Shown here: piece by piece, positions 1 through 8,400 of the stretch
How the letters are laid out: the number at the start of each line of letters is the position of its first letter
Position numbering within the stretch: position 1 is the stretch's first letter
Source: Gammaproteobacteria bacterium
Lineage (GTDB): Bacteria > Gemmatimonadota > Gemmatimonadetes > Longimicrobiales > Gaopeijiaceae
Direction: 5' to 3'
Assembly (NCBI GenBank): GCA_024638345.1
Contig: JAHEKL010000010.1
Coordinates: 4,704-23,704, forward strand
DNA: 19,001 nt
Notes under the pieces: generated by a model
What the model was told of the DNA's origin: nothing
The model's input: only the letters and a program-made list of their open reading frames with translations
Database searches by the model: none
Made by a program: the position numbers and the translations under genes

Positions 1-14
1 TTCACTCTCATCAT
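1..14 (-). CDS. Possible first codons of the next dcw gene, expected ftsZ (cut by window edge)
   Basis: On the minus strand the ftsA stop reads TGATGATGAG, so an ATG at 14-12 shares one base with the ftsA stop codon, and a second ATG follows at 11-9. Reading on gives Met-Met-Arg-Val before the window ends. In most bacteria ftsZ follows ftsA directly, and the tight spacing matches the other junctions of this cluster. Only four codons are visible and there is no clear Shine-Dalgarno sequence, so the identity is inferred from gene order alone. Confidence 0.35.
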
Positions 15-1252
15 CAGAAGAATTCGCGGATCCACGCGCCGATTCTCGACGCGGCAGCCGAAGAGATCGTGGAGACTCCCTCCCCGGTCTCGTGAAAGCG
101 GTCCCCGCCGTGCAAGCACAGCCCCGTCACGGTGGAGAAGCGTGGGCGATGGACCGAATCAGCGAGTCCCGAAAGCCCCTCCGCGGGGACGCCGATTCGG
201 ACGGGGGAAGCGAATACCTGGGACGCGAGCTCCACGATCCCGTGGAGCGCGGCGGTTCCTCCCGTCAGAACGAGTCCCGCCCCCAGCCGATCCAGCAGGC
301 CCTCGCGTTCGAGCTCCTGATGAACCATCCCGAAGAGCTCGTCGAGGCGCTGCTCGACGATGTGCGCGATCAGCTCGCGTGCCACGTGCCTCTTCTGGCC
401 CGGACTCGGGCCCGGCAGCTCCACCGTCTCCTGCGGATCGACGAGCTGGGCGCAAGCCACCGCGTGCTGCTCCTTGGCTCGCTGGGCCTCCGCGAAAGGG
501 GTCGAGAGCCCCTTCACGAGGTCGCTGGTCACGGTGTCCCCTCCGAGGCCCAGGATTCCGATGTGCCGGATCTTCCCCTCGTAGTAGGCCGCGATCTGGG
601 TCGTCGCCGCCCCGATTTCGACCATCGCCACGCCTACTTCCTTTTCATCCTCGGAAAGGACCGCACGGGCCGTGGCGAGCGGAGCGAGCACAAGCGCCTG
701 GACTCGATAGCCGGCCCTGGACACCGCCTTCCGGATGTTGGTCGCGACGGCCGTGGAGCAGGTGACCAGATAGACATCGGCCTCTAGTCGCACGCCGGAC
801 ATGCCCACGGGGTCCTTTATTCCGCTCTGATGATCCACGACGTACTCCTGCGGGATCGCGTGCAGGAACTCCCGATCGGGTGGAAGCGCCACCGCCTGTG
901 CCACTTCGTGGACGCGTCTCAAGTCCGCGCGGGTGGTCTCCTCGCCACCGACCGCCACGACGCCCAGGGAGGACCGCGCCTGAATGTGGTCCCCGCTGAT
1001 TCCAGCCCAAACGCGGTCGACCGACACCCCGGCCATCAGCTCGGCTTCCTTGAGGGCGCTCTGGATGGTCTCGGTGGTCTCCTCGATGTGGGTGACTACC
1101 TCCCGGCGAATGCCGCTCGTTCGAGCCTGGCCGACTCCGAGGATCTTCAGGTCTGGGCGCCTTCGCCCCTCACCTACGAGCTCTGCGATGACCGCGCACG
1201 TTTTCGTGGTCCCGATGTCGAGGCCCGCGATGAGGTTTGCTCTCATGACCAT
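14..1252 (-). CDS. ftsA: Cell division protein FtsA, actin-like FtsZ membrane anchor
   Basis: FtsA tethers FtsZ filaments to the inner membrane and recruits later divisome proteins. The 412-residue product has the usual family length. The phosphate-1 motif of the actin fold is at residues 10-17 (GLDIGTTK), the adenosine motif is LTGGTAALHG near 329-338, and the region around 230-245 (ILGLGGDTVTSDL) matches FtsA. The C-terminus (ASRIGAWIREFF) is a short amphipathic helix suited to membrane targeting. The phosphate-2 motif is unusual: VEIGAATTQIA at 211-221 replaces the normal Asp-x-Gly-Gly-Gly-Thr-Thr pattern, with Glu for Asp and Ala for Gly. The ATG at 1252 is preferred because AAGGAG lies 9 bases upstream; an ATG two codons later is possible. 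The gene starts 2 bp after the ftsQ stop. Confidence 0.95.
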   Translation of the reverse strand: MVMRANLIAGLDIGTTKTCAVIAELVGEGRRRPDLKILGVGQARTSGIRREVVTHIEETTETIQSALKEAELMAGVSVDRVWAGISGDHIQARSSLGVVAVGGEETTRADLRRVHEVAQAVALPPDREFLHAIPQEYVVDHQSGIKDPVGMSGVRLEADVYLVTCSTAVATNIRKAVSRAGYRVQALVLAPLATARAVLSEDEKEVGVAMVEIGAATTQIAAYYEGKIRHIGILGLGGDTVTSDLVKGLSTPFAEAQRAKEQHAVACAQLVDPQETVELPGPSPGQKRHVARELIAHIVEQRLDELFGMVHQELEREGLLDRLGAGLVLTGGTAALHGIVELASQVFASPVRIGVPAEGLSGLADSVHRPRFSTVTGLCLHGGDRFHETGEGVSTISSAAASRIGAWIREFF

Positions 1253-1254
1253 GG

Positions 1255-2001
1255 CTACCGGCTCCTTGAGTCGGCGAAGCGGACGACGACCTGGTCGGGG
1301 AATCTCAGATCCACGGACACCAGCTCCCGACCCGGCTCACGGTCGAGCGCGTCCTCGAGCACCCGAAGGCCGTCGTTGAGTCGTGCGGGAATGAGCGGAG
1401 CCCGATAGCGAAGGGCGGACCGAGGCTGGTCGAGGTGAAGAAGGACGTCCCCCCACGAGTCGAGAGCGATCTCCGACACCGAGGCCAAGAGGGCCGGATC
1501 GAGCTCTCCGAGATGGACGAGCTCCTTGGAGAGCTTCCTCAGCTGCCCTGGTGTCAGCTCGGTCCCCTTCCCTTGCCCATCGACTCTCGGCTGAAGAATG
1601 GGAAGATCCAGCCGGCGCTCGGCCGGGCTGATCGGGAGCAGACGGGCATCGCTGTCCACCGGTGTCAGCACCGGCGCGGGCAGAAAGGCGACCGGCTCTC
1701 GCTCCCGAACCTCGACGACGAGGGTCCCCGGAAGACGTCGTCGAAGACGGGCTTCCCGAATCAGGGGATGGGCACCGAGCCGAGCGGCTGCGGGATCGAG
1801 GCTCTCCCAGATGCTGCCCCCCATCGGGAGTGCGGCGGTCGTCAAAAGCTCGTCGCGGGTCATGAAATTGGCCCCTTCCACGCTCACGTCGATCAGTCGG
1901 AACACGTCGGCCCGCGCCACGGCTTCGGCGACCCGTGGCGCCTCCAGGACGATCAGCATCCCCAGGCTGATCGTCACGAAGAGTCCGACGCCCCTACGCA
2001 T
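1255..2001 (-). CDS. ftsQ: Cell division protein FtsQ (DivIB-type POTRA protein)
   Basis: FtsQ is a bitopic inner-membrane protein that bridges early and late divisome proteins and binds the FtsL-FtsB pair. The 248-residue product has a short cytoplasmic N-terminus, one hydrophobic segment at about residues 5-24, and a POTRA domain at about 35-106 (start FRLIDVSVEGANFMTRDEL, end LPGTLVVEVREREPVAFL). A beta-rich FtsQ C-terminal domain follows. It overlaps the murC stop by 8 bp, and GGGAG lies four bases upstream of the ATG. Position between murC and ftsA supports the call. Sequence conservation in this family is low, so the identity rests on topology, POTRA pattern and position together. Confidence 0.9.
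   Translation of the reverse strand: MRRGVGLFVTISLGMLIVLEAPRVAEAVARADVFRLIDVSVEGANFMTRDELLTTAALPMGGSIWESLDPAAARLGAHPLIREARLRRRLPGTLVVEVREREPVAFLPAPVLTPVDSDARLLPISPAERRLDLPILQPRVDGQGKGTELTPGQLRKLSKELVHLGELDPALLASVSEIALDSWGDVLLHLDQPRSALRYRAPLIPARLNDGLRVLEDALDREPGRELVSVDLRFPDQVVVRFADSRSR
1262..1267 (-). promoter_or_regulatory. Shine-Dalgarno site of ftsA
   Basis: AAGGAG on the minus strand lies 9 bases before the ATG at 1252. It sits inside the last codons of ftsQ and decides for the first of two nearby ATG codons as the ftsA start. Confidence 0.7.
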
Positions 2002-3457
2002 CGAGCTCCCTCGGGCCCGTGGCCGTCAGTCGATCCAGCACTCTCTGCCCGATCCGCTCGATCGAGCCTGCGCCGAGCGTCAGGCACAGATCGCCGGGAC
2101 GCAGCTCGCCGGCGAGAACGTCGGGCAGCGAGTCGAGATCGCCGTGGAACCGTACCTCCGTCGTGACCCCGGCCTGAGGCGCGGCCGTCTCCACCGATCG
2201 CGCCACGAGCTCCCCGTTCACCCCCGGGATGGGCGGTTCGCGTGCGGGATAGACGGGTGTGACCCAGACCACGTCCGCCTGCGCCAGGGCCCGTCCGAAC
2301 TCCTCGGCGAAGTCGCGTGTCCGGGTGTAGAGATGTGGCTGGAACACCGCAACCAGCCTGGACGAGGGGTATGCGCTGCGCGCCGTAGATAAAGCCGCCT
2401 CGATCTCACGAGGATGATGGGCATAGTCGTCTACGACCGTGATGCCACCCTTCTCACCGAGCCGCTGAAACCGCCGGACGACACCCGCGAAATCGCCCAG
2501 AGACGACTTGATGACCGGCCACTCGACCCCCAGAGCCCGGGTAGCCGCGGCTGCGGCCAGAGCGTTCAGCGCGTTGTGCCGGCCGGGGACCCTCAGAGCC
2601 AACGCGCCCCTCTCGACGCCGTCCTCGACGATCTCGAAGCGGCTGCCGTTCTCTTCACGTACGAAGTCCAGTGCCCGAAGCTGACTCCCAGCCGAGAAGC
2701 CGAACGTCCTCGTCTCGACCGGAAGTCGAGGGAGCAGCGACGCGGCGCCCGGATCATCGGCGCAGACGATTACGAGCCCGTCGTCCCGCACGCCTTCGAG
2801 AAAGGCCGCGAAGCCGGCTTTGACCCCCGCGAAATCCCCGTAGATGTCGAGATGGTCGGCGTCCATGTTCGTGACGATGGCGACCGATGGCTTCAAATGG
2901 TGGAAGGACCGGTCGTACTCGTCCGCCTCGACGACGAAGAGATCGTCCTTGCCCGGTCGAAGATGCCCCCCCCAGGACGGCACCCACCCACCCACGAACC
3001 CCGTGGGATCCCAACCCGACGAGATCAGGATGTGCGTCGCCATGGCCGTGGTCGTGGTCTTCCCGTGGGTGCCGGCCACCGCCACGACGCGACCCCGGTT
3101 CACCCACTCACCCAGCGCCTGGGCCCGCTTCCATACCGGAATCCCGGCCCCCAGCGCGCGCGCCACCTCAGGATGGTCCGACGGAATCGCCGAGGACACG
3201 ACGAGCCCGACGATTCCATCGACATGGGCTGGGTCGTGGGTGCGCCATACGCGGACGCCCAATCGCTCTAGGGGCTTCACCGAGTCTCCGGGCGCCAGGT
3301 CACACCCCGTGACCTTCCCACCCCTCCGAACGATGGCTTCGGCGAGCGCGCACATTCCGGCACCGCCGATCCCCATGAAGTGCACCGTGCCCGAGGGAAG
3401 CAGGTCGTGCAGTCCCACCTGCCCCGAGCCGGGTCTCTCCGTTATCGACGTCGTCAC
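1994..3457 (-). CDS. murC: UDP-N-acetylmuramate--L-alanine ligase MurC
   Basis: This cytoplasmic Mur ligase adds L-alanine to UDP-MurNAc with ATP, the first step of stem-peptide assembly. Visible motifs in the 487-residue product are the N-terminal nucleotide-binding loop MGIGGAGM (28-35), the ATP loop AGTHGKTTTT (128-137), the MurC-typical VVEADEYDRS (175-184), NMDADHLD (197-204), the GRHNALNALAA motif, RRFQRLG, and DDYAHHPREIEA at the start of the C-terminal domain. The length is normal. The start is a GTG at 3457 that overlaps the murG stop as GTGA, with an AGGGG-type ribosome site just upstream. The 3' end overlaps ftsQ by 8 bp; no murB or ddl follows. Confidence 0.97.
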   Translation of the reverse strand: MTTSITERPGSGQVGLHDLLPSGTVHFMGIGGAGMCALAEAIVRRGGKVTGCDLAPGDSVKPLERLGVRVWRTHDPAHVDGIVGLVVSSAIPSDHPEVARALGAGIPVWKRAQALGEWVNRGRVVAVAGTHGKTTTTAMATHILISSGWDPTGFVGGWVPSWGGHLRPGKDDLFVVEADEYDRSFHHLKPSVAIVTNMDADHLDIYGDFAGVKAGFAAFLEGVRDDGLVIVCADDPGAASLLPRLPVETRTFGFSAGSQLRALDFVREENGSRFEIVEDGVERGALALRVPGRHNALNALAAAAATRALGVEWPVIKSSLGDFAGVVRRFQRLGEKGGITVVDDYAHHPREIEAALSTARSAYPSSRLVAVFQPHLYTRTRDFAEEFGRALAQADVVWVTPVYPAREPPIPGVNGELVARSVETAAPQAGVTTEVRFHGDLDSLPDVLAGELRPGDLCLTLGAGSIERIGQRVLDRLTATGPRELDA

Positions 3458-4614
3458 GTGCGCCCCTCGATGCCGGAGTGGACGGGGCGCGGAAGAAGCC
3501 GATCGAGCGACGCCGCGATATCACGGGCCGCGTGTGGCCGTCCCCGCCCGAGCGCGGCCTCCGCCATACGGGCGCGGATCGACCGCTCACGAACCAGTCG
3601 GTCCACGTCCCTCCACAGGACCTCGCCGGTCGCGTCCGCCTGGGGGATGTGGATCGCCGCCCCCGCGTCGCTCAACGCGCGGGCGTTCCGCGACTGGTGG
3701 TCTTCGGCAGCCGTGGGAAGAGGGATCAGAATGGAAGGCAGGCCCCACGCGAGGAACTCCGACGTGGTCATCGCACCCGCCCGACTCACCGCCAGTGCGG
3801 CGATGGAAAGAGCCAGAGGCATGTCGTGCATGTAGCCGACCGTCCGGACCCAGGCGGGTCGTCCAATCGCCTCGACCTCCCTTTCGACGTCAGTCAGATT
3901 CGCCGGACCCGTGACCCAGAGGAGCTGCATCTCCGCGGGTCGCTCGAGTCGGCCCTCGGTGACCTTCCTGACCGCGTCCAGCACCACGTCGTTCACTGCG
4001 CGAGACCCCTGGCTGCCGCCGGTCACGAGAACGATGGTCTTTTCGGGATCGACGTCAAGCGCCTGCGCCGCGGCGATCCGATCATGCGTGGTCGGTGGGC
4101 GGACGGGATTCCCCGAGAACCGGGCCTTCCTGCGGGTCGTGCGCGGCAACGCCTCTACAGCCTCGGGGAAAGCGAGATGAACCTCACGTGCGAATAGCGA
4201 GAGGGCACGTGTGGTCAGGCCGGGGAGGGAGTTCTGCTCCTGCAGGACGAGCCGCGTCCGGGTCAGGACCGCAGCGAGGCCCGCAGGGCCACTCGCGTAT
4301 CCTCCGGTCACGACGACGAGCTCGGGTCTCAGACGCTTGAACGTGTCGGTCACCTGTCGGATGGCGGCGGCCAGCAGAGCCAGGACGCGTGCGTTTCGAA
4401 AGAGCGATTCGCGGCTGAATCCCTCGATCGGTACTAGCAGGTGGTCGAGCTTCCTTTCGGGGAGGATTCTCGCCTCAATCCCGCGCTCGGCACCGACGAA
4501 GAACAGACGCACGTCGGGTCGGCGCTCGCGGAGGGCGGTCGCGAGAGCGAGCGCGGGATAAAGATGGCCACCGGTGCCCCCGCCGGAGAATACGGTCACG
4601 AGCGGCTCTGTCAT
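3454..4614 (-). CDS. murG: Undecaprenyldiphospho-muramoylpentapeptide GlcNAc transferase MurG
   Basis: MurG transfers GlcNAc from UDP-GlcNAc to lipid I, making lipid II on the inner face of the membrane. The 386-residue product is a GT-B glycosyltransferase. The N-terminal glycine loop is SGGGTGGHLYPALALA (from residue 9), followed by VVVTGGYASGPAGLAA, LQEQNSLPGLTTRALS and SGNPVRPP. The C-terminal half has VTGGSQGSRAVNDVV, HDMPLALSIAALAVSRAGAMT and a UDP-binding stretch ending AAEDHQSRNARAL. The frame stays open for 100 codons upstream inside ftsW, but the ATG at 4614 is chosen: it forms ATGA with the ftsW stop, has GGAGG seven bases upstream, and puts the glycine loop at the family's usual distance from the start. 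Confidence 0.97.
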   Translation of the reverse strand: MTEPLVTVFSGGGTGGHLYPALALATALRERRPDVRLFFVGAERGIEARILPERKLDHLLVPIEGFSRESLFRNARVLALLAAAIRQVTDTFKRLRPELVVVTGGYASGPAGLAAVLTRTRLVLQEQNSLPGLTTRALSLFAREVHLAFPEAVEALPRTTRRKARFSGNPVRPPTTHDRIAAAQALDVDPEKTIVLVTGGSQGSRAVNDVVLDAVRKVTEGRLERPAEMQLLWVTGPANLTDVEREVEAIGRPAWVRTVGYMHDMPLALSIAALAVSRAGAMTTSEFLAWGLPSILIPLPTAAEDHQSRNARALSDAGAAIHIPQADATGEVLWRDVDRLVRERSIRARMAEAALGRGRPHAARDIAASLDRLLPRPVHSGIEGRT

Positions 4615-5789
4615 GCGTGAGCCTCCGAATCGGGTGTCGGGAGCCGCGCGACGGACAGAAGGACCCCGATCGCCATGAGGGTCACCAGCAAGTTGGAGCG
4701 CCCGTAGGAAATGAGCGGCAGCGAGAGACCCGTAGGGGGCACCAGCCCGAGGCCCACGGCCATGTGTAGGGTCGCGTGGAGCGCGATCAGACTCGTGATC
4801 CCGATCGCGAGGAGCTGCCCGAAGATGTCCCGGGCGCGTCGCGCGATGCGGAATCCTACCAGAACCAGGGAGAGGTACAGCCCGATCAGGAATAGGACCC
4901 CGAGCAGCCCCCACTCCTCACCGATCATGGAGAAGATGAAGTCGTTGTGAGGTTCGGGAAGGAAGCCGAACTTCTGGCGGCCCTCACCGAAACCGACCCC
5001 GGTGATCCCCCCCGAGCCGAGGGAGATGAGGGATTGGTGGACCTGGTAGCCTGCTCCGTCCGCGAACGCGTCTGGGTTCTGAAACGCGAGCAGCCGCTCT
5101 CGACGAAAGCCCGAGCCGAGCTGGGAGAGGGCCACGGGAACGAGAAGCACACCGAGGAAGAGAAAGTGTCCGATTCTGGCGCCCGCCACGAAGAGCGTGA
5201 TCGCGCCGGCCAACCCCACCACGAAGGCAGTCGAGAGATCCGGCTGCATCAGGATCGGAACGAGCAGCATGACCCAGATGATCACGAACGGTAGGAGTCC
5301 CCGCGTGAGGCTTCGGAACTGGTCCCTCTTCTTGACCGCCAGGTGAGCCGTCCACACCACGATCGCGAGCTTGGCCATCTCGGACGGCTGGAACGAGAAT
5401 CCGGGCAGCTGAATCCACCTGCGAGCGCCGTTGATCTCCGGGGCGATCGCCCGGGTCCAGGGCAGGACGAGCGCCATGAGCGCGATCACGGTCAGGAGGA
5501 GTCCGGGCCAGGCCAGAGCCCGCCACCACCGGTAGGGGACCCGCGCGCACATCACGAGCAGGATGCACCCGAGGGCCACCCCCCCGGCCTGACGGAGCAC
5601 GTAGAACGTGTCTGGCAGCCCTTGCCTCTGAGCCAGGAAGGCGGAGGCGGAATAGAGATTCACCAGCCCGAAGAAGAGCAGCGCCAGGGTGATTGCCGTC
5701 AACGCAGCCCCCTCCCACCCGGTCCCGAGCCCCGTGTCGGGGAACGAGACGGGTGCTCGTCCGACGGTATCGGTCCGGAGGGCGCTCAT
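4611..5789 (-). CDS. ftsW: Septal peptidoglycan glycosyltransferase FtsW (SEDS family)
   Basis: FtsW polymerises lipid II into glycan strands at the septum, working with FtsI. The 392-residue product has about ten hydrophobic segments. SEDS signatures are NGARRWIQLPGFSFQPSEMAKL (119-140), QPDLSTAF (182-189), GYQVHQSLISLGSGG (247-261) and LPEPHNDFIFSMIGEEWG (277-294). Asp283 in the last is in the position of the catalytic aspartate of SEDS proteins. The C-terminal signature reads SLPLISYGRSNLL (356-368), where the family usually has SYGGSS; the Arg codon is clear in the DNA. The ATG at 5789 overlaps the murD stop as ATGA with no obvious ribosome site, so translation probably depends on coupling. 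Position between murD and murG favours FtsW over RodA. Confidence 0.95.
   Translation of the reverse strand: MSALRTDTVGRAPVSFPDTGLGTGWEGAALTAITLALLFFGLVNLYSASAFLAQRQGLPDTFYVLRQAGGVALGCILLVMCARVPYRWWRALAWPGLLLTVIALMALVLPWTRAIAPEINGARRWIQLPGFSFQPSEMAKLAIVVWTAHLAVKKRDQFRSLTRGLLPFVIIWVMLLVPILMQPDLSTAFVVGLAGAITLFVAGARIGHFLFLGVLLVPVALSQLGSGFRRERLLAFQNPDAFADGAGYQVHQSLISLGSGGITGVGFGEGRQKFGFLPEPHNDFIFSMIGEEWGLLGVLFLIGLYLSLVLVGFRIARRARDIFGQLLAIGITSLIALHATLHMAVGLGLVPPTGLSLPLISYGRSNLLVTLMAIGVLLSVARLPTPDSEAHA
4622..4626 (-). promoter_or_regulatory. Shine-Dalgarno site of murG
   Basis: GGAGG on the minus strand lies seven bases upstream of the ATG at 4614. It fixes the murG start at the ATGA overlap with ftsW, not at upstream in-frame codons within ftsW. 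Confidence 0.7.
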
Positions 5790-7297
5790 CGGGGATCAGA
5801 GGGGCTGTTGCGTGTCAGGAGCTCGACGAACCGTCGGCCGCGCGCCTCGTATCCGTCGAACAGATCGAACGAGGGGCAGGCGGGAGAGAGGAGCACGACA
5901 TCGCCGGTTCTCGCGAGCGAACCCGCCGCCCCCACGGCGGCGTCGAAGCCCTCATCCACAGCCACCAGCAAGGGCGCGCGCCGGCCGGGCTCGTCCTCCG
6001 ACGGCTTGCTCGAGAGTCGCCGAGTCAAGTCCGCGGAGAGCTCCCTCTCCAGCCTCGGACCCGCTTCGCCGTAAAGGACCACGGCCCTGGCGCGACCGAT
6101 CAATGGGGAAGCCAGCGCTCGGAAGTCCTCCCCTTTGTCCTTGCCGCCGAGAAGCAGGACGACGGTTCGCTCGAGGCTCTCGAGGGCGCTCACCGTAGCG
6201 GCCACGTTGGTCGCCTTCGAGTCGTTCACCCAAAGGACCCCTTTCCGTTCGCCCACCGGCTCGAGGCGATGGGGAAGCGGCTCGAACGTCGCGAGACCCT
6301 CTCTAATGCCGTTGGCGTCGGCACCGGCCAGCCGGGCTGCGAGCGAAGCCGCCAGCGCGTTCATGACATTGTGCCGTCCGACCAGCCGCAGGGCCTCGCG
6401 CGCGACGAGAGGTTCTTCGGCGCCCGAGTCACTGCGCTCACGCACCCGGAGCGTCAGGACCCCGTCCCTCACGAAGGCGGAGACCGATTCCCCGCCGGTG
6501 TCGTCCGAGCCCGGCTTGGAGGCCCACCCGAAGAGGTAGAGGCGACCCTCGGCACCCCTCGCCATGTCGAGTGCGGCGGCGTCGTCTCCGTTCACCACCC
6601 AGCGGCTCGCAGGCGTGGCGTTCGCGAAGAGTCGAGCCTTGTCCGCGAAGTAGGCCGAGGTGTCCGGGTAACGGTCGAGGTGATCCGGCGCCAGGTTGGT
6701 GAGGACACCGATGTCCGGCGAGAACCGTTCGATATCCGCGAGCTGGAACGAGCTGATCTCCAACACCCACCAGTCGGATGGGGGGTCTCGGAGCGCCAAC
6801 TCACAGGCGGGTGGGGCAATCCCACCGCCGACGTTGCCGCCCAGAGCCGCGTCGATACCGGACGCCCCGAGGAGATGGGCCGTGAGGACCGACGTCGTGG
6901 TCTTGCCGTTCGTGCCGGTCACCGCGATCAATGAACCCTTGTGGAACCGAATGGCAAACTCGGGCTCCGAGATCCAGCGAACGCCTCTTTCCCGGAGGCC
7001 CCGAAGCACCGCAGCGTCCGCGGGGACTCCTGGTGATACCACCACCAGGCGGGATTCGGAGATCCGCTCGAGATCGTGGTGTCCCAACTCCGTGCGGGCT
7101 CCCAGGGCCTCCAGCTCCCGTGCACGGGCTGTAGCGCCAGCATCGGTCGAGATATCCGAGACATAGACCCCCTCTCCTTTCTCCAGAGCCAGACGCGTCG
7201 CGGCGACCCCGCTCACGCCAAGTCCGATAACGGACACTTCCCCTCCCTCCACTCCCCTGGATGAGCCCCGCCCCGTCCCCCTCAGCGTCTCGCTCAT
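5786..7297 (-). CDS. murD: UDP-N-acetylmuramoyl-L-alanine--D-glutamate ligase MurD
   Basis: MurD adds D-glutamate to UDP-MurNAc-L-Ala in the cytoplasm. From the ATG at 7297 the product has 503 residues, slightly longer than the usual 440-460. Motifs are VIGLGVSG (23-30), AVTGTNGKTTTS (125-136), the GNVG loop (154-157), LEISSFQL (179-186), NLAPDHLDRY (201-210), VGRHNVMNALAAS, WVNDSKATN, LLLGGKDKG and the C-terminal LSPACPSFDLFDGYEARGRRF. The ATG forms ATGA with the mraY stop and has AAGG nearby. A GTG about 20 codons later, behind a GGAGGGAGGGG stretch, would give a standard-length MurD and cannot be excluded. The same frame stays open far upstream through mraY and murF, but that part does not resemble protein. 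Confidence 0.96.
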   Translation of the reverse strand: MSETLRGTGRGSSRGVEGGEVSVIGLGVSGVAATRLALEKGEGVYVSDISTDAGATARARELEALGARTELGHHDLERISESRLVVVSPGVPADAAVLRGLRERGVRWISEPEFAIRFHKGSLIAVTGTNGKTTTSVLTAHLLGASGIDAALGGNVGGGIAPPACELALRDPPSDWWVLEISSFQLADIERFSPDIGVLTNLAPDHLDRYPDTSAYFADKARLFANATPASRWVVNGDDAAALDMARGAEGRLYLFGWASKPGSDDTGGESVSAFVRDGVLTLRVRERSDSGAEEPLVAREALRLVGRHNVMNALAASLAARLAGADANGIREGLATFEPLPHRLEPVGERKGVLWVNDSKATNVAATVSALESLERTVVLLLGGKDKGEDFRALASPLIGRARAVVLYGEAGPRLERELSADLTRRLSSKPSEDEPGRRAPLLVAVDEGFDAAVGAAGSLARTGDVVLLSPACPSFDLFDGYEARGRRFVELLTRNSPSDPR

Positions 7298-8400
7298 CGA
7301 ACCTTCAGCGTGCTGAATGCCAGCAAGGCGAACAGCACGCCGAGGATCCAGAACCGAACCACGACCTTCGACTCCTCCCAACCCGCCTTCTCGAAGTGGT
7401 GATGCAGTGGCGCCATCAGCAGCAGGCGTCGGCCCTCGCCCGTGCGGATCCGCGTGTACTTGAACCAGCCCACTTGCAGCATCACCGACAGCGCCTCGGC
7501 CACGAACACCGCCCCGACGATCAGCAGCAGGAACTCCGCCTTGAGCAGGATCGCCAGCACGGCGAGCGCCCCACCGATCGCGAGGGATCCCGTGTCCCCC
7601 ATGAAGACCTCGGCGGGGTGTGAGTTGAACCACAGGAATCCGACCGCGCCCCCGGCGAGAGCCGATGCAAACACCGCGAGCTCGCCGGAGCCGGGCAGGT
7701 ACAACAGTCCCAGATACGCCGAGGTGTCGACCCGTCCGATGAGGTAGGCGAAGACCGCGAAGGTCAGGAGCGCGATGGCTCCGAGACCCGCCGCGAGCCC
7801 GTCCAGGCCGTCTGAGAGATTGACGGCGTTCGAAGTGCCGGAGACCACCAGCGAAACGAAGACGACGTACGCGGGCGGCCAAAAGGCGGCGACCCAGCCG
7901 TCGAAGAAGGGCACCATCGTCCACGTGGACGGGATCGGCGAGACCGGGTGCAGCACGAGGAACAATCCCAGTGCCAGGCCGAACGACAGCTGACCGATCA
8001 TCTTGTATCGTGCGACGAGCCCCTCGGCCTGCCGGCGAACCACCTTCAGGTAGTCGTCCATGAAGCCGATCGCCCCCATCCACACCAGGGCGAGGAGCGC
8101 GAGACCGACGTACCAATTCGTGAGCTCCGCCCAGAGGAGCGTCGACAGGGCGGCCGAAAAGACGATCAGGCTCCCGCCCATCGTGGGCGTCCCAGCCTTG
8201 CTCAGGTGCGTCTCGGGCCCCTCGCTTCGTACGACCTGACCGACACGCATGTCGCGCAGGCGTCGGATCACCGCGGGGCCCGCCACGAAGGCGAGGATCA
8301 GGGACGTCACCACCGCCCCGGCCGACCGAAACGTCAGATAGTTGAAGACGTTGAAGATGATGTGCAGGTCCGAGAACTGGGGGAGGAGATGATAGAGCAC
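7294..8400 (-). CDS. mraY: Phospho-N-acetylmuramoyl-pentapeptide transferase MraY
   Basis: MraY is the integral membrane enzyme that moves phospho-MurNAc-pentapeptide onto undecaprenyl phosphate, forming lipid I. The 368-residue product has about ten hydrophobic segments and all family signatures: SKAGTPTMGG (67-76), FMDDYLK with the paired Asp115-Asp116, NAVNLSDGLDGLAAG (191-205), FMGDTGSLAIGG (266-277, catalytic-site Asp269) and APLHHHFEKAGWEESKVV (330-347). The start is a GTG at 8400 that directly abuts the murF stop (TGA-GTG), with GGAGG five bases upstream. The end overlaps murD by 4 bp. Confidence 0.98.
   Translation of the reverse strand: MLYHLLPQFSDLHIIFNVFNYLTFRSAGAVVTSLILAFVAGPAVIRRLRDMRVGQVVRSEGPETHLSKAGTPTMGGSLIVFSAALSTLLWAELTNWYVGLALLALVWMGAIGFMDDYLKVVRRQAEGLVARYKMIGQLSFGLALGLFLVLHPVSPIPSTWTMVPFFDGWVAAFWPPAYVVFVSLVVSGTSNAVNLSDGLDGLAAGLGAIALLTFAVFAYLIGRVDTSAYLGLLYLPGSGELAVFASALAGGAVGFLWFNSHPAEVFMGDTGSLAIGGALAVLAILLKAEFLLLIVGAVFVAEALSVMLQVGWFKYTRIRTGEGRRLLLMAPLHHHFEKAGWEESKVVVRFWILGVLFALLAFSTLKVR

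Noticed and set aside
92..3900. Long plus-strand open frames opposite ftsA, ftsQ, murC and murG.
   Set aside because: They are antisense to clear genes, rich in Arg, Pro, Ser and Gly, and show no domains or ribosome sites. They are GC-rich shadows.
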